Of a stretch of 64,000 nucleotides of DNA, positions 12,569 through 23,130 are shown piece by piece. Made by a program: the position numbers and the translations under genes. Below the pieces are notes generated by a model. It was given only the letters and a program-made list of their open reading frames with translations, ran no database searches and was not told the origin of the DNA. Each line of letters opens with the position of its first letter. The stretch's first letter is position 1. The stretch covers positions 22,102,470 through 22,166,469 of the forward strand of contig NC_060238.1 in NCBI RefSeq assembly GCF_021155775.2, given 5' to 3'. This DNA comes from Neodiprion pinetum (taxonomy: Eukaryota; Arthropoda; Insecta; Hymenoptera; Diprionidae).

Positions 12569-12578
12569 GTCACGTGAT
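12569..12578 (+). promoter_or_regulatory. CLEAR-like E-box (GTCACGTGAT) upstream of MFSD12
   Basis: GTCACGTGAT contains the palindrome TCACGTGA. It differs from the lysosomal CLEAR consensus GTCACGTGAC at the last base. It lies 262 bp upstream of the MFSD12 ATG. MITF/TFE factors bind this site in promoters of lysosomal and melanosomal genes, the compartment in which MFSD12 acts. Confidence 0.5.
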
Positions 12579-12839
12579 CTGTCATACTGTGATGCGGTAG
12601 AGAAACTGAGCGGAAAACTGTTATAAAAATTTATAAGTATATATATATATACCTCGTCAAAGAAGTTGCGGATATTGGTTAAGTCCGGTATTGCGGAATA
12701 GTTTGATAAGCAATATATAAATAAAGGCGATATATAATAAAATATACTTATTTGCAATACGAGGCCTTTGTTGACTCACAGTTTTCCTTTATCTGCTACA
12801 CAGGTAAAAGCTGTGGTCGTCAAACGGTAGAGGAGCAAA

Positions 12840-14793
12840 ATGCAAAGGTCGATTCATTCCATCTCAAGTGATTACACGGAGATTGTCAGAAGGCTGCCGT
12901 TGAGGCTGCGCTTTGCCTATGGTGTGGGCCATGTAATGAACGACATTTGCGCCTCCATGTGGTTCACGTATATTTTGGTATTTTTTCACTCCGTACTCAA
13001 GTTTAGCGCCGCGTTGTCCGGAGTCGTAATGCTGATCGGTCAGGTGGCCGATGCATTGGCGACGCCATTTATCGGATTGCAATGCGATAGAAACGATGAT
13101 TTCTGGTTGTGTCGTTACGGAAAGAGAAAAACTTGGCATTTGTTGGGTAAGAGAAGAAAGCGCCGCACTGTTCCACGGACTTCATAATCTTTTCATTCTG
13201 ATTCTCGCACAGGCACCGTCGGTGTGGTTTTTTCGTTTCCGTTCATATTCTCGCCGTGCATAAAGTGCGAAGGATCTCACCAGTGGGCTCAATTAGTTTA
13301 TTATGCCGGTTTTGTTATCATATTTCAATTCGGCTGGGCTGCCGTTCAAATATCGCATCTTTCATTGATTCCCGATCTAACGCCATCCGAACACGAGAGA
13401 ACAGAACTTACAGCAATTAGGTGAATACTATTTCCGTAATCGCATTCTGTATATATTCGTAATTAGAATTGTTGCAAAGTTTCAAACTTTTACAGTTTTT
13501 CAGAAACATGTCACCATTGCGTAATTAGCATTTGATACATTGCTCACGGATATCATTTTCTATTTGCACAGGTATAGCTTTACCGTATGCTCAAATGTAC
13601 TTGTTTACTGCATTACTTGGGCAGTCCTGCACATAACGAGTGATACCGCTTCGAATTCTCAGATCGGACCAAAAGATGCGCCTCATTTTCAAACAGTGGT
13701 AATAATCGGATTGGCAGTTGGCGCTTGGGCATCGTTAATATTTCATATTTATGTAAAAGAACAAGGAACCAGCGATACGACAGGTAGATATTTTTCTAAA
13801 GTGTTAAAAGAGTAATGAATAATAGAAATTGACCAACGCGTATGAATTTGTCCATTACAGGACCTCAAAGACGCAACACGAGATCTGTCGGTACTATACT
13901 GATGGATATTCAGTTCTATAAAGTAGCCGGTGTTTACATGCCCACGAGACTGTTTGTTAATTTGTCACAAGTTTATATACCATTGTATTTACACGACTAT
14001 TTGAAAATGGTAGCAACATCGCTGGCTGTAGTACCGTTAACGATGTTTCTCAGCAGTTTTATAACTTCCTTAATAATCGAAAGATTGAACACAAAACTGG
14101 GAAGAAAAGTATCTTATTTCATCGGAGTAATGCTTGGATTGACTGCGTGTGTCTGGATTCGACTTGGAAACGGCAAAATGTATACCACGTACGAAATATA
14201 CCCGGTCTCCATGCTGCTTGGTAAATTTGAGCATTTTTTATGGCTTGCAAATTATAACTGGTATGGTCAATCTTTAATTTTTAATTTTCTAGGTGCCAGT
14301 GGCTCGGTTATGCTCGTCACTAGTCTTGGGATCACTGCCGATTTAATTGGCCAGAGTTCGGACAGCGGGGCATTCGTTTATGGAGCAATGAGCTTTACCG
14401 ATAAATTGAGCAACGGCTTGGCTGTGATGGCGATTCAATCAATGCAAGTAGTTTGTGATAAAATAATAATAATAGTAAAATTTATTGAGTGCTCTTTGCA
14501 TTATTAATTACATTTCCTGTCTCTTAATTCCAGGAAGTGCCTGTCCGACTGTCCGGCTTATTACAGGGATGTTATAATCTACGCCTGTGGTGGCTCCGCT
14601 GTCTTTGGTCTAGTCATGGTACTCTTGATGAAGCCTTTTGTTTACGATGATGGTAATGATTTCATCGATTACAGTTTTCCCAATGATAAATCATTTGATC
14701 CATCAATTTCTCCTGATTTTGTACTTTTCTGTTCCAGATGACAAAAATTCGATGATATCAGCGACGACGAATTCCAAAATTATAGATGAATGA
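12840..14793 (+). CDS. MFSD12: MFSD12-like lysosomal/pigment-granule cysteine transporter
   Basis: Seven exons join in phase: 12840-13146, 13213-13420, 13572-13783, 13861-14220, 14293-14447, 14538-14652 and 14738-14793, giving 470 aa (human MFSD12 is about 480). The N-terminal signature LRFAYGVGHVMNDICASMWF and the later SFTDKLSNGLAVMAIQSMQ are typical of the family. So is DRNDDFWLCRYGKRKTWHLL in the first cytoplasmic loop, the MFS A-like motif. Repeated hydrophobic stretches fit a 12-helix major facilitator. MFSD12 is needed to import cysteine into lysosomes and melanosomes and affects pigmentation in vertebrates; the same role in insect pigment granules is inferred. Introns are 66-151 bp, all GT/AG. 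Exon 6 was placed at 14538 because phase 0 after CAA requires it. Upstream lies a possible 5' UTR acceptor (ctgctacacag at 12801) and a CLEAR-like E-box. The gene converges on DMAP1. Identity is firm. Confidence 0.93.
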
Positions 14794-14907
14794 TGAGAAA
14801 TTAATGCATTAGGAACTTGTACTGGAACGTCGGATATATTCTTAAATTAATTCTTCTTAAAACTAAAAGTGCTCGGTACTCGTGGGAGTATGAAAAATGA
14901 ATCTCCT
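14794..14907. terminator. Shared convergent 3' region of MFSD12 and DMAP1
   Basis: Only 114 bp separate the MFSD12 stop (14791-14793) from the DMAP1 stop (14908-14910, minus). No AATAAA is visible on the plus strand here. The nearest minus-strand AATAAA downstream of DMAP1 is at 14481-14486, inside MFSD12 intron 5. The two 3' UTRs therefore very likely overlap. Confidence 0.5.
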
Positions 14908-16628
14908 CTACTGGGTTACATTTGGCATACTTGGTGAGCCGACAACGTCAATTATATCTGCCTTAACTTCTGGTTCAACTTTTGGCAGTAGAGATGGCGG
15001 AATCGTCAGAGTCTGGGGAAATTTGAACAAATATTGTAATTTTAATATTGCTAAGTTTCAAACATATCAAAGTAGTCTCGAGCTTCGATTCAAACAACGT
15101 AGAAACGATTAGGTTCTGGTTTCTAAATTCATCCTCACCTTGCCAGGAGCTAGAGCCTCGTACTGATGTCTCAAGGATTGTAGTTCGTAGTCGCAGGTAG
15201 CTAACGCACCCTTAAGCTCGTAATGCAGCACAATGTCGCTACGTAGTTCATTGAATTGTTGACATATCTGTTCCGTTGGAGGCGGATTCAGTTCTGTAAT
15301 AGCCGAAAGAAAGGAGAAATGTCAAACGTTGTATTTATGTACATATGAAATAATAATGTATTTTCAGTGAATGATAATCGAGTAGGTAAATTATTCAGGC
15401 TTACCTAGGTGAAGTTCCGTCAGCATTTGTTCTATACTCTTCATTTTCTTTTGGCCAAGACTGCTGGGCAGTTTGATCCTTTGCGAACGAAGGCTTACGC
15501 TGCTATTTTTGAAATCTGGAAACTTTATTCCAGCCGACTCGACCACCTGAAAATTCCAAATTCATAGCAACAAATAGCAACGCTTTGAAATTGGGTCAGT
15601 TAATTATATACTTACGTGAGCCGAGTCGATCTTTGTAGGTCTATTTCTATTAGAGTTATTATTTTTCTTCGTTGATTTTCTCTCAGTCTTTCTGGGATCA
15701 ACCTGATGGTCAGCGGCCGTAATAAGTTTTTGCAAATCTTGCGTTTTACGATCCCTCTCTTTTTTCCGCTGTTCAATTTTTCTCAGCTCAGATAGCAAAG
15801 TTTGTTCCTCTTCGACTTGCTCCGGCGTTCTTTCAAACAATTTCTTCAGCTGTTCTTTCCGCCGCTTCTCATGCTCCGCATCAAACGTGTAAACCTTATC
15901 GTTGTGAGATTTGGCTCTCGTTAAAGCACCGCACACCTGATAATATCTGAAAAAGTTGAGGGATATCAAAGCTTTTATTGAATAACTTTTCAAAGGCTGG
16001 CAAGCATCGTTCTAGCTCTTCGCACATTCGATACCCAAATGCAAAACATGTAAGTTCCCCTTCCAGCTTACCGTTCCTTCAAATCCTCAACAGATCTGTC
16101 GGGAAATTTATTACGATCCCATCTGTCTTTGATTATAATAAATCTAAGATCGAATCGTCGGCAGAGATCGAAGAGGTGGTCAGTTTCGGAGCGAGTCCAT
16201 CCGCTGGTGACCAAATGTTGGACGTATTCTCCGTCAGTATAGGATGGGATTGGAACTTTCTTATTGAACTTGGCAAATGGATATTCTTTGCCAGCATCCG
16301 CGACTCGGCGCCAATGGTGAAACACCGCACCATCCGTTCTGGCTGGATTTGTGAACGGGGTCCATTTCCAGGGTCGCACTTTGCGCATTCCGAGCTTGGC
16401 TTTCGTCTGCTTGTAGCCTTTGCCCGTATCTGTTGGAAACAGAGGTGGAACGTCATTGTTGTCTTTGTAGAGGAGAGCGTAGACCTCTCGGTGCATTCCT
16501 TCCGGCCTCTTTGGCACTTTGTACTCATATCGTTTCTTGTTTTTCTTGTCGACACCAAAAATTGCCTCTTTTGTAACCTCTGGCACGGCCGGTACCTCGA
16601 TGTCCAATATATCGCGTACATCCGCCAT
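14908..16628 (-). CDS. DMAP1: DNA methyltransferase 1-associated protein 1 (DMAP1)
   Basis: Five minus-strand exons join in phase: 16628-16072, 15946-15616, 15546-15405, 15293-15139 and 15012-14908. They encode 429 aa, close to fly (about 430) and human (467) DMAP1. The start MADVRDILDIEVP and the stretch GMRKVRPWKWTPFTNPAR are family signatures. A SANT/Myb-like fold covers residues about 130-185, with SGWTRSETDHLFDLCRRFDL and IIIKDRWDR. A charged coiled coil follows (HEKRRKEQLKKLFERTPEQ to about residue 260), then the conserved DMAP1 C-terminal region (SQRIKLPSSLGQKKMKSIEQ, then PPPTEQICQQFNELR). DMAP1 is a subunit of the Tip60/NuA4 acetyltransferase and SRCAP/SWR1 H2A.Z-exchange complexes in the nucleus. 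The final exon is needed: donor AAG|GTGAGG ends exon 4 and TLTIPPSLLPKVEPEVKADI follows; reading through instead gives only a 10-residue tail. The ATG sits in AAAATGGCGGATG, a YY1-like site. Confidence 0.94.
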
Positions 16629-16931
16629 TTTTACTATTCAGTTAATGTAATCCTCAAAACTTTTGAAAGCCAAGTCGTTCAGGTCGAATACGCAAAGCCT
16701 GACAGCATTACTGTCAGATGTAATTCAGTAGTTGTGATTTCGAAGAGGTTAACTCTCATTCATCGGTGCCTCGTACACTTGATTCGTTCACAAAGTATTG
16801 ACTGATTTCAGTCGGTAATAATGAAAACGAGAAAATACTGATATTATAAACCAAATTTCACTTTTTTTACAAATTTATTTACACATTTTGCCAGGATATA
16901 TACATCAGGGGACGCGAGCTCGCGTAAAATA
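16616..16931. promoter_or_regulatory. Divergent promoter between DMAP1 and a small orphan frame
   Basis: About 300 bp separate the DMAP1 start codon (16628, minus) from the next plus-strand start (16932). The minus-strand AAAATGGCGGATG over the DMAP1 start resembles a YY1/Pho site. No TATA box is obvious in either direction, as is usual for divergent housekeeping promoters. Confidence 0.45.
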
Positions 16932-17288
16932 ATGACAGCATTGACGGCTGGATTACTTACACCATGGCTGGCTCGGTGTTGGATCAAGCACGTGGATAAC
17001 TGGCTACAAAGGTAAGAAAACTAAATAACGAAGTAAAAATCTTTCGTCATACGGCTACAGATAGCGTGGTTAAATATTTCGTTCAGTGAATTTTTCTCGG
17101 GCTGGATTTTCACGGGCAGCAAAATATGCCGCGGTAGTCTCAGGCTAGAATTTCATTGGCAGCAAAGCAGCAGCAATTCGCTAAAAGTTAACTTGCACTT
17201 CCAACGCAAGTTTTTCCTGCTTGACTTTCATTCGTACGTACTGTCCGAACAGCAGAGCAGTAAACGCAAGGCTATGAGCATCTGTTAG
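16932..17288 (+). CDS. Unrecognised two-exon frame, 93 codons, divergent from DMAP1
   Basis: Exon 16932-17011 starts with AAAATAATGACAGC (A at -3) and ends CAAAG|gtaaga. Exon 17087-17288 follows ttcgttcag and runs open for 66 codons to TAG at 17286. The 75 bp intron matches the intron size of the neighbouring genes, and phase 2 joins correctly. The product begins MTALTAGLLTPWLARCWIKH and ends SSKRKAMSIC. The N-terminus is short, hydrophobic and Trp-rich, so it could be a membrane or targeting segment. I do not recognise the protein. The second exon contains an imperfect 24 bp internal duplication (near 17103-17126 and 17150-17173) encoding similar I-F/E-F and G-S/Q-Q patterns. It could equally be a non-coding transcript from the bidirectional promoter. 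Evidence is only splice signals plus an open frame. Confidence 0.35.
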
Positions 17289-18690
17289 CATTGCTGTTGC
17301 TACGTTAAATTACTAGGTAGATGTAGGTAACATCTAGTAAGTTACTAGTGATACTGCGAAGCGAAAATTGTCCGTGAAAATGTGTCGGAAACGGCAGCAA
17401 AGCGCTGCCCGACAAGCGGTTGTCCTTTTACTATACGTATGTAATACCGTAGAGACACGTTACCAACAAATATACTCTATTTGTTTAAATAATGTCTTCA
17501 TACGTTAAGAAGAAACAAGGTTCATAATTTTTCTCATATTCTTCATTCATTTCTACGTATATTCCATTTCGCTGAAGGTCGTCAGCGAATACAAACTTAC
17601 GCCTGACACCCCGAGCAGCCCGCGTCTCTGCGCATTCACTTCGCGCAGCTCGTCAGCGTTGTCTAGAACTGATCGGTCTGAACTTGCTTCCGAGATCGTC
17701 GCGTTGCGCTGCGTTATTCGCTTTTGCGCAGTCAAAGGAAAGACACGCTTGCCGATAGTTCAAAATATATACCCACTATGTTCATCAGTGAATAACACAC
17801 GATCGGCAGCGTGGCCCAAAGAAAAAAACGAGTTATTAAAGTATAAACAGCCTGTGAATATCGAATGTGAGTTTTGTGTCCCGTGTTCTCATTGTTTGGT
17901 GCAACTTCAGCTTTGAGTGATATCAAGCCTTCTCTCTCTGTCCCGGTGTTGTTTTTTTTTTTTTTTGATCGCTGCGCTAGTTTACGATAAATGCGTAGTT
18001 GCATTGTCAGCACGTGTTTACTATTGTACTGATCAGGCAGCCAGCTACAACACAGAAGGTCGGAGTGAGTGTGGAATCAAGTGTTATTACGCTGCAGATT
18101 CTTATTATTTGATTATAGCTGTATAAAGTTTTCTGAGACAGCTTATTGACGGATTGGTATTTCTGATCGTCTGCGGATTTTTGACTACATACACGCGTTT
18201 TCTGACGACGAAATGCCACGATAATGTGCTGTTTTCTTTTTTACATCTTGATAAAACGGACCTTCCGATATGTGACCGTTCAATTTCACGTTTCGGATTT
18301 TAGATCGCGGATTAAATTTCTCAGGTGGATGATAAGTGAATGTTTGTGAAATGCAATTGTAGCGTAGTGATCATCGCGTGATACTTTTTATTGATAGTGG
18401 CGTACTTTGTATACAAATAAAAACTTATCGATCGGAACGCTGGTCGAATGAAAGGGAGTCTTGGTCGGTCACACTATTGTGGAAGAATAAAAAATAGGTA
18501 CATGTTTTGGACAATTTTTGATTATATTATTACGCTAATTTTATTTCGAAAAATTTATCTTTTGGTTGAAATGGATTGCTATTCAGTATTTGATTATATT
18601 CTATAAAAGCAATCGCAAATTTCTAATGGTGCGTGTATTGGATTTGGAATATGAAATACGAAGAAAATGTCATCTCTTACCTGATTACAG
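17289..18690. other. No coding gene recognised; GC-richer promoter-like stretch at 17600-17760
   Basis: The segment around 17600-17760 is CpG-rich (GCGCAGCTCGTC, GCGTTGCGCTGCG) compared with its flanks and could be a transcription start region. A short frame at 17659-17916 and its antisense are not family-like. An AG|GTACAT donor-like site at 18494 precedes exon-like pieces further on. Confidence 0.4.
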
Positions 18691-19409
18691 GCACAGACTA
18701 CATTGCAGCACTATTGACGATACTAGAAATTATTTGAAGGAAGTGACCTGGCCGATGGATTTTTGAGTTCAAGGTGAAAACTAAACCATCCACTTCTGTG
18801 AATAAAAGTGAAAGGTACGTAAATGTGATTTTGAATTATAATGTTCCTTTTGATGGCGAATCATTTGATTGGTTAATCTTGACTGATGTCGAACACTGCT
18901 CACTGATTTATTCAATACTTGTGCTTATTTTATCAAACTTCTATTATTCGTTTCTACAGTTTATTTATTCATACATCGGATACCACTAAATTATTATGAA
19001 ATAAACACTATTTTGATACAAAGAGTCTGTAGTAACATAGATTCTAATCCAAGTCTACATTGTGTGAGTAAAATTTTGTTGTGTTCTTATTGCAGTGTAA
19101 ACTGTGCGTCGCTTCACTGTTCTTCCTCAGATGCTGCCAGAACTACTACTTGTAAAGCGTGGAGCATCCCAGAGGAGGTAACAATGCTTATTTTGATTAT
19201 TGTTTGATAATCGAAGCTCGTACATTCGAAGTAGAACTTTTCTCCTTGCGTAACATGCATTCAATAAATATGGAAGTAGACAAAAGTAGTAATTAATTTA
19301 AGAGCAAAAAAGCCAATTTTCTAAATTAACTTTATTTTTCTTTTTTGTTTTTTCCAGATTTAAGCAGAGACATCCGAGTAACTCCTCCATTACTCGGCAA
19401 CGTTGGTTG
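18691..19409 (+). ncRNA. Candidate spliced non-coding transcript (three exon-like blocks)
   Basis: Three blocks have consistent plus-strand splice signals: 18691-18773 (ctgattacag before, AAG|gtgaaa after), 19096-19177 (cttattgcag before, GAG|gtaaca after) and 19358-19409 (ttttttccag before, TTG|gtgagt after). Joined, they have stops in every reasonable frame, so a coding role is unlikely. They may be untranslated exons driven from the CpG-rich region near 17.6-18.1 kb. This is inference from splice motifs only. Confidence 0.22.
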
Positions 19410-20854
19410 GTGAGTTTGCATGTGTTTAGGTTACGGGTATTTCCCTGGGTGTCCTCTGTCACGTGGCGTGGCGGTAACAATTTTTACACAAATCTTCGAT
19501 TTCTTAGTTGCATGGATAGGCTCATTCGCGATTGCAACGGTGCTTGACTTTCAGCCGAATAATTTTTTTTCTTGCAATTCTTTCTACCATAGCTTAATTC
19601 ACGTTAGAAATTTTGCACGTTGCTAAAAGCGGAATGAGCATCGCGGCAGGTAGCCATCGCTTACTCGGCGTTCGCGATGACGAAGTGTGTTTAGCTTTAA
19701 TTGATACAACAATTTATTTTGAGTTTACTTATGACGTCGTTTAAGCGGTGGATTCACCTGAGGTTTGAATTTCCAACTATTCTTCAATCGTACTCATATG
19801 ATTGTTTGATTGATAAAATTCCAAAGTCTGGCATAATGTAACTTAATCAAACTGCCTGTTATGTCTGGAATCATTTTTAATTTTTCACAGCCAACAAGTA
19901 TTGCTCAATTGCAGGTTTAGCTCGCTTAGAAAAATACGTATTAACGTACAGCATGTTTCTAATCCATTTTACAAAAGGTTGATGTACCGATAGTCTGCCA
20001 AAATTTATTAAAATAATACATACAATTTTACGGTTGGCGAGATACAACCGCGATACTTCATTCTGACAACGAGTAGGCAGACTACGATACAAAAACATTT
20101 TGCTCCCAACAGGTAACCAACGAAAATGTAAGTCAGTGACCACGGCGCAAATGATGAAGAATGGTGTGTGTTGGAAAAAATGGAGAATCGTTTAGATCGA
20201 ATATAGGTAACCGGGTAGGTAGGTGGACGTTTTGGGATTCGTCGCGGGGTTTATGCATGTGTGTGTGAGTCTCTCTTTTCCGTTGGGTGGTTCCGTTGGG
20301 AAACGGGTAAGGGTAGGAAGGTCGCGATGCACCGTGATGTTACTAACTTTTGTAATTCACAGCGTCAAACGATCACAGTGACTTTCCTCGTAGAACACAT
20401 AAAAAGTCTTGGTGTAATAATCTTCGGACCATGCGTACGCTTTCAAATTTTAAGGAGGTTTAGTTCCTCTTTTCTTGTCATTCTGCGACAATTTTTCAGC
20501 TGTTCAATTTAATTATTCAGTCATTGTTAACAATTATTTCATTTGATTGATCATTGTGATCGTCTGAATGGGCAAAACGCATCTCTGGATCATCTATCGC
20601 GTTCCGTGGTACGCTAGATGGGGAGAGATGCTGAGCTCGAAGACTTCGCGTCGAAGAGGACCGCCGACCGCCACGCCACACAATGCATGCCTTCCCATCT
20701 CCCTCCCGGAATTGATTCGCATCTGTAAACAACAATCCGCATCACAATGTGTCGGATTCAAAAAAACGCAGATGCGGATTGGATCTCTACAGAAATTTGC
20801 GACAGTTCCTAGATATTTAAGGATTCTTAACTGATTAATCGGCCGTGCGTTTTC
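19410..20854. other. No gene recognised
   Basis: Unique-looking sequence without microsatellites. A GC-richer part at 20600-20720 contains CGCGTCGAAGAGGACCGCCG, and GCATCTG/CAGATGC inverted copies lie between 20715 and 20780. Short frames here have no family match. Confidence 0.4.
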
Positions 20855-21233
20855 CAGGGTGGCGATAGACCTCGAAAAACGACAATAGTCAGAGAATTTT
20901 GTCTCTCGGGAAAAGTCAGGAAATGATGATAGACCTTAGGGAAAAATGTACGTTTTTATAAATCGTTTTCAAAGTTTAACCATTCATCGTAAAGTCAGCT
21001 AAGCTAACTTTCGGAAATGGTATCCTTCAATTTCTCATTATTCTTGTGAAACGAAGCAATACTAGGTGTTTTTTAGATCTAAATTTATATATTCAAGTTG
21101 CGCAACTCCTGGAGCTTTTGATCATTAAAGTTACCCAGCATTACCTAATTCTTATGGGAAAACATCAGAGAATTGTGAATTTTTTACGGAAAAAGTCGGG
21201 GAATTTTACTTGAGTAAAATTGGCGCCATCCTG
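20855..21233. mobile_element. MITE copy 1 (CAGGGTGGCGATAGA ... CGCCATCCTG)
   Basis: A 379 bp element starts CAGGGTGGCGATAGA and ends CGCCATCCTG, the complement of CAGGATGGCG, so it has short terminal inverted repeats. Internal landmarks shared with copy 2 include GTGAAACGAAGCAATA and AGGGAAAAATGTACGTTTTT. No coding frame is present. A GATC-rich tandem array begins within 10 bases of its right end. Confidence 0.8.
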
Positions 21234-21237
21234 GTTT

Positions 21238-21349
21238 TGATCGAGTGATCGAGGGATCCAAAGATCGAGTGATCCCGTGACGATTGATCCAGTGGCCGGG
21301 AGATCCAGTGATCGAGTGATCCGGTGATCCAGTGAACGAGTGATTTAGT
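21238..21349. repeat. GATC-rich tandem array, left
   Basis: Degenerate tandem repeat with a period near 8-9 bases of the form GATCSAGTG (GATCGAGTG, GATCCAGTG, GATCCCGTG). It sits between MITE copy 1 and the large foldback. The same motif, in the same orientation, recurs at 23131-23250. Confidence 0.85.
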
Positions 21350-21378
21350 CTGAGAGTTAACGACAGATTTCATTATAC

Positions 21379-23100
21379 CATTTCCTCAAGCTTCAGTTTC
21401 TTGCATACGTTATCCGTGTATCGTATAACTTAACCAATATGAACGTCTTCTAACGCACCCCCAAGACGGAGGGGTACAGGAGGACTAAATTACAGGGTCA
21501 CATTAGCAAAAAAAAAAAAATATATAGCCGCACACGCGAAAATCGTCGAACGCATTAATTGAAACATAATAGGTTAGAAAATGACGTCCTCCGCCTAAAT
21601 TCCACGACAAAACTCGTCTTCCATCCACGTGAGTAAGCGCGATAAAATATTTGAAAAATTTATACCCACAAGGATGAAATTGATTATGATGCGTCTTTTT
21701 ATAATAAGAAACACAAAAATAATAGTGTTGTACCTGTAAAATACATTTAAGGCGGTTCAGAAAAAAGCCTTTATTTAGATTTTACTCTTCGAGATTCGTG
21801 GACTTCTCTACTAAAAAATAGTCTCGCGAAAGGGCAGGATTGAAAAAAAAATTGATTGCTACCTCAACGATTTTGGAATTTTGAAGAAAGGACATTTTCA
21901 AGAATTCAAAAATTGAGGTATCCTTAAATCTTTCGGAGACTATATTTTGTACGACGAAACAAAAGTTTTTGTAAAACCTGAGATCCATGCGATTTTTTTA
22001 ATACGGAAAAATGTATGTTGAAATTCGTGAAATATAATTCCCTCAACTCTCAAGTATTTCGATGAATTTCAACATAGAATTATCGGTACTATAAAAAATC
22101 GCACGCATCTCAGGATTTTCAAGAATTTCTGTTTCGTCATACTGAACATAGCCACCGAAGTATTGAGGGTACCTTAATTTTCAAATTCTCGAAAATAGCT
22201 TTTTTCCGAAATTACAATGTCGTTGAGGTACTGGTAAAAAAAAATTTCTCAGCCCAGCTCTTGCGCGTGAGCTATTTTCTAGTGGAGAAGTGCAAAAATC
22301 TCGGAGAAAAGCGAAATCTAAAAAAAAGAGGACCTTTTCTAAACCGCCCTAAGATTCAACGAAGATCGTCTTCTAAGCCTGTGATGCTGAGCCGAGCATG
22401 CGGTTACGACGCTGCATCTTCAGGACCTGCCCGAAAGACGAACGTTGTTGTTGGGAATAGTTGAACGACTATCATTAGGTTTTTTTTTTTTTTTATGTTA
22501 CACATTTGTTCAGGGAATGAATTTAAACTTTGGCGGGAAGTTTTACTAGATCTTTTACCGTGAAAATCGAGACTTAAATATATTAATGAAATTCGATAAA
22601 ATACTTTAATATAAAAAAAAAAACAAGTTTTTACAATGACATTAAGAGACAATTTCGTGAAAATTCAGGTAGGTAAAGATGCAGCGTTGTAGCCACATGC
22701 CAGGCGCAGCTTCATAGGCTTGGAAGACTACCTTTGTTGTATTTTATAGGTGGAAGACTATTATTTTTGTGTTTCTTACTACATAAAGAAGCATTGTAAT
22801 CGATTTCATCCTTGCGGGTATATATTCTAAAAACAAATTTTCGCGTTATTGTGGGTGGAAGACGAGTTTTGTCGTGTAATTTAGGTGGAAGACTATATCC
22901 TTTGAGATTATTATGTTTCAATTAATGCGTACGACAATTTTCGCAAATGTGGCTATACATTTCTTTTGTTTATTTTTTGCTGTAATTTTAATCCTCCTGT
23001 AACCCCCCTTTGCGAGGGTGCATTGCAAGACGTTCATACATTAGCAAATTATATGATACACGGATATCTCATACAATGAAAATGAAGTTTGCAGAAATGA
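21379..23100. mobile_element. Large foldback element with about 500 bp arms
   Basis: The sequence from 21379 matches the reverse complement of the sequence ending near 23100. Landmark pairs are TATCCGTGTATCRTATAA, ACGCATTAATTGAAACATAA, CGACAAAACTCGTCTTCCA and AAGAAACACAAAAATAATAG, each followed by its complement in the right half. The left arm continues past an inserted element to about 22425, where GACGCTGCATCTT pairs with AAGATGCAGCGTT at about 22677. The loop is about 250 bp and no transposase frame is seen. Arms differ by scattered substitutions, so it is old. Confidence 0.85.
21747..22352. mobile_element. Second foldback nested in the left arm of the first
   Basis: It begins TTAAGGCGGTTCAGAAAA and ends TTTTCTAAACCGCCCTAA, whose complement is TTAGGGCGGTTTAGAAAA. 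The two halves pair along nearly the whole 606 bp (for example CCTGAGATSCRTGCGATTTT on both sides). The TTAA/CTAA edges suggest a TTAA- or TA-directed insertion. The matching place in the right outer arm, near 22740, has no insert, so this element arrived later. Confidence 0.8.
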
Positions 23101-23130
23101 CGCGGAAATTTTTGACGTCACCTTCTGGAT

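Noticed and set aside
12864..13139. Minus-strand frame opposite MFSD12 exon 1
   Set aside because: Shadow of the MFSD12 coding exon on the other strand.
15109..15138. DMAP1 ending by read-through (MNLETRT tail)
   Set aside because: A consensus donor AAG|GTGAGG and an in-phase downstream exon with a well-formed acceptor restore the usual family length, so the read-through stop is probably not the main end.
22752..22775. miR-7 gene
   Set aside because: Only the first 10 bases agree; the rest differs, the motif is repeated four times inside a foldback element, and no matching pre-miRNA arm is seen.
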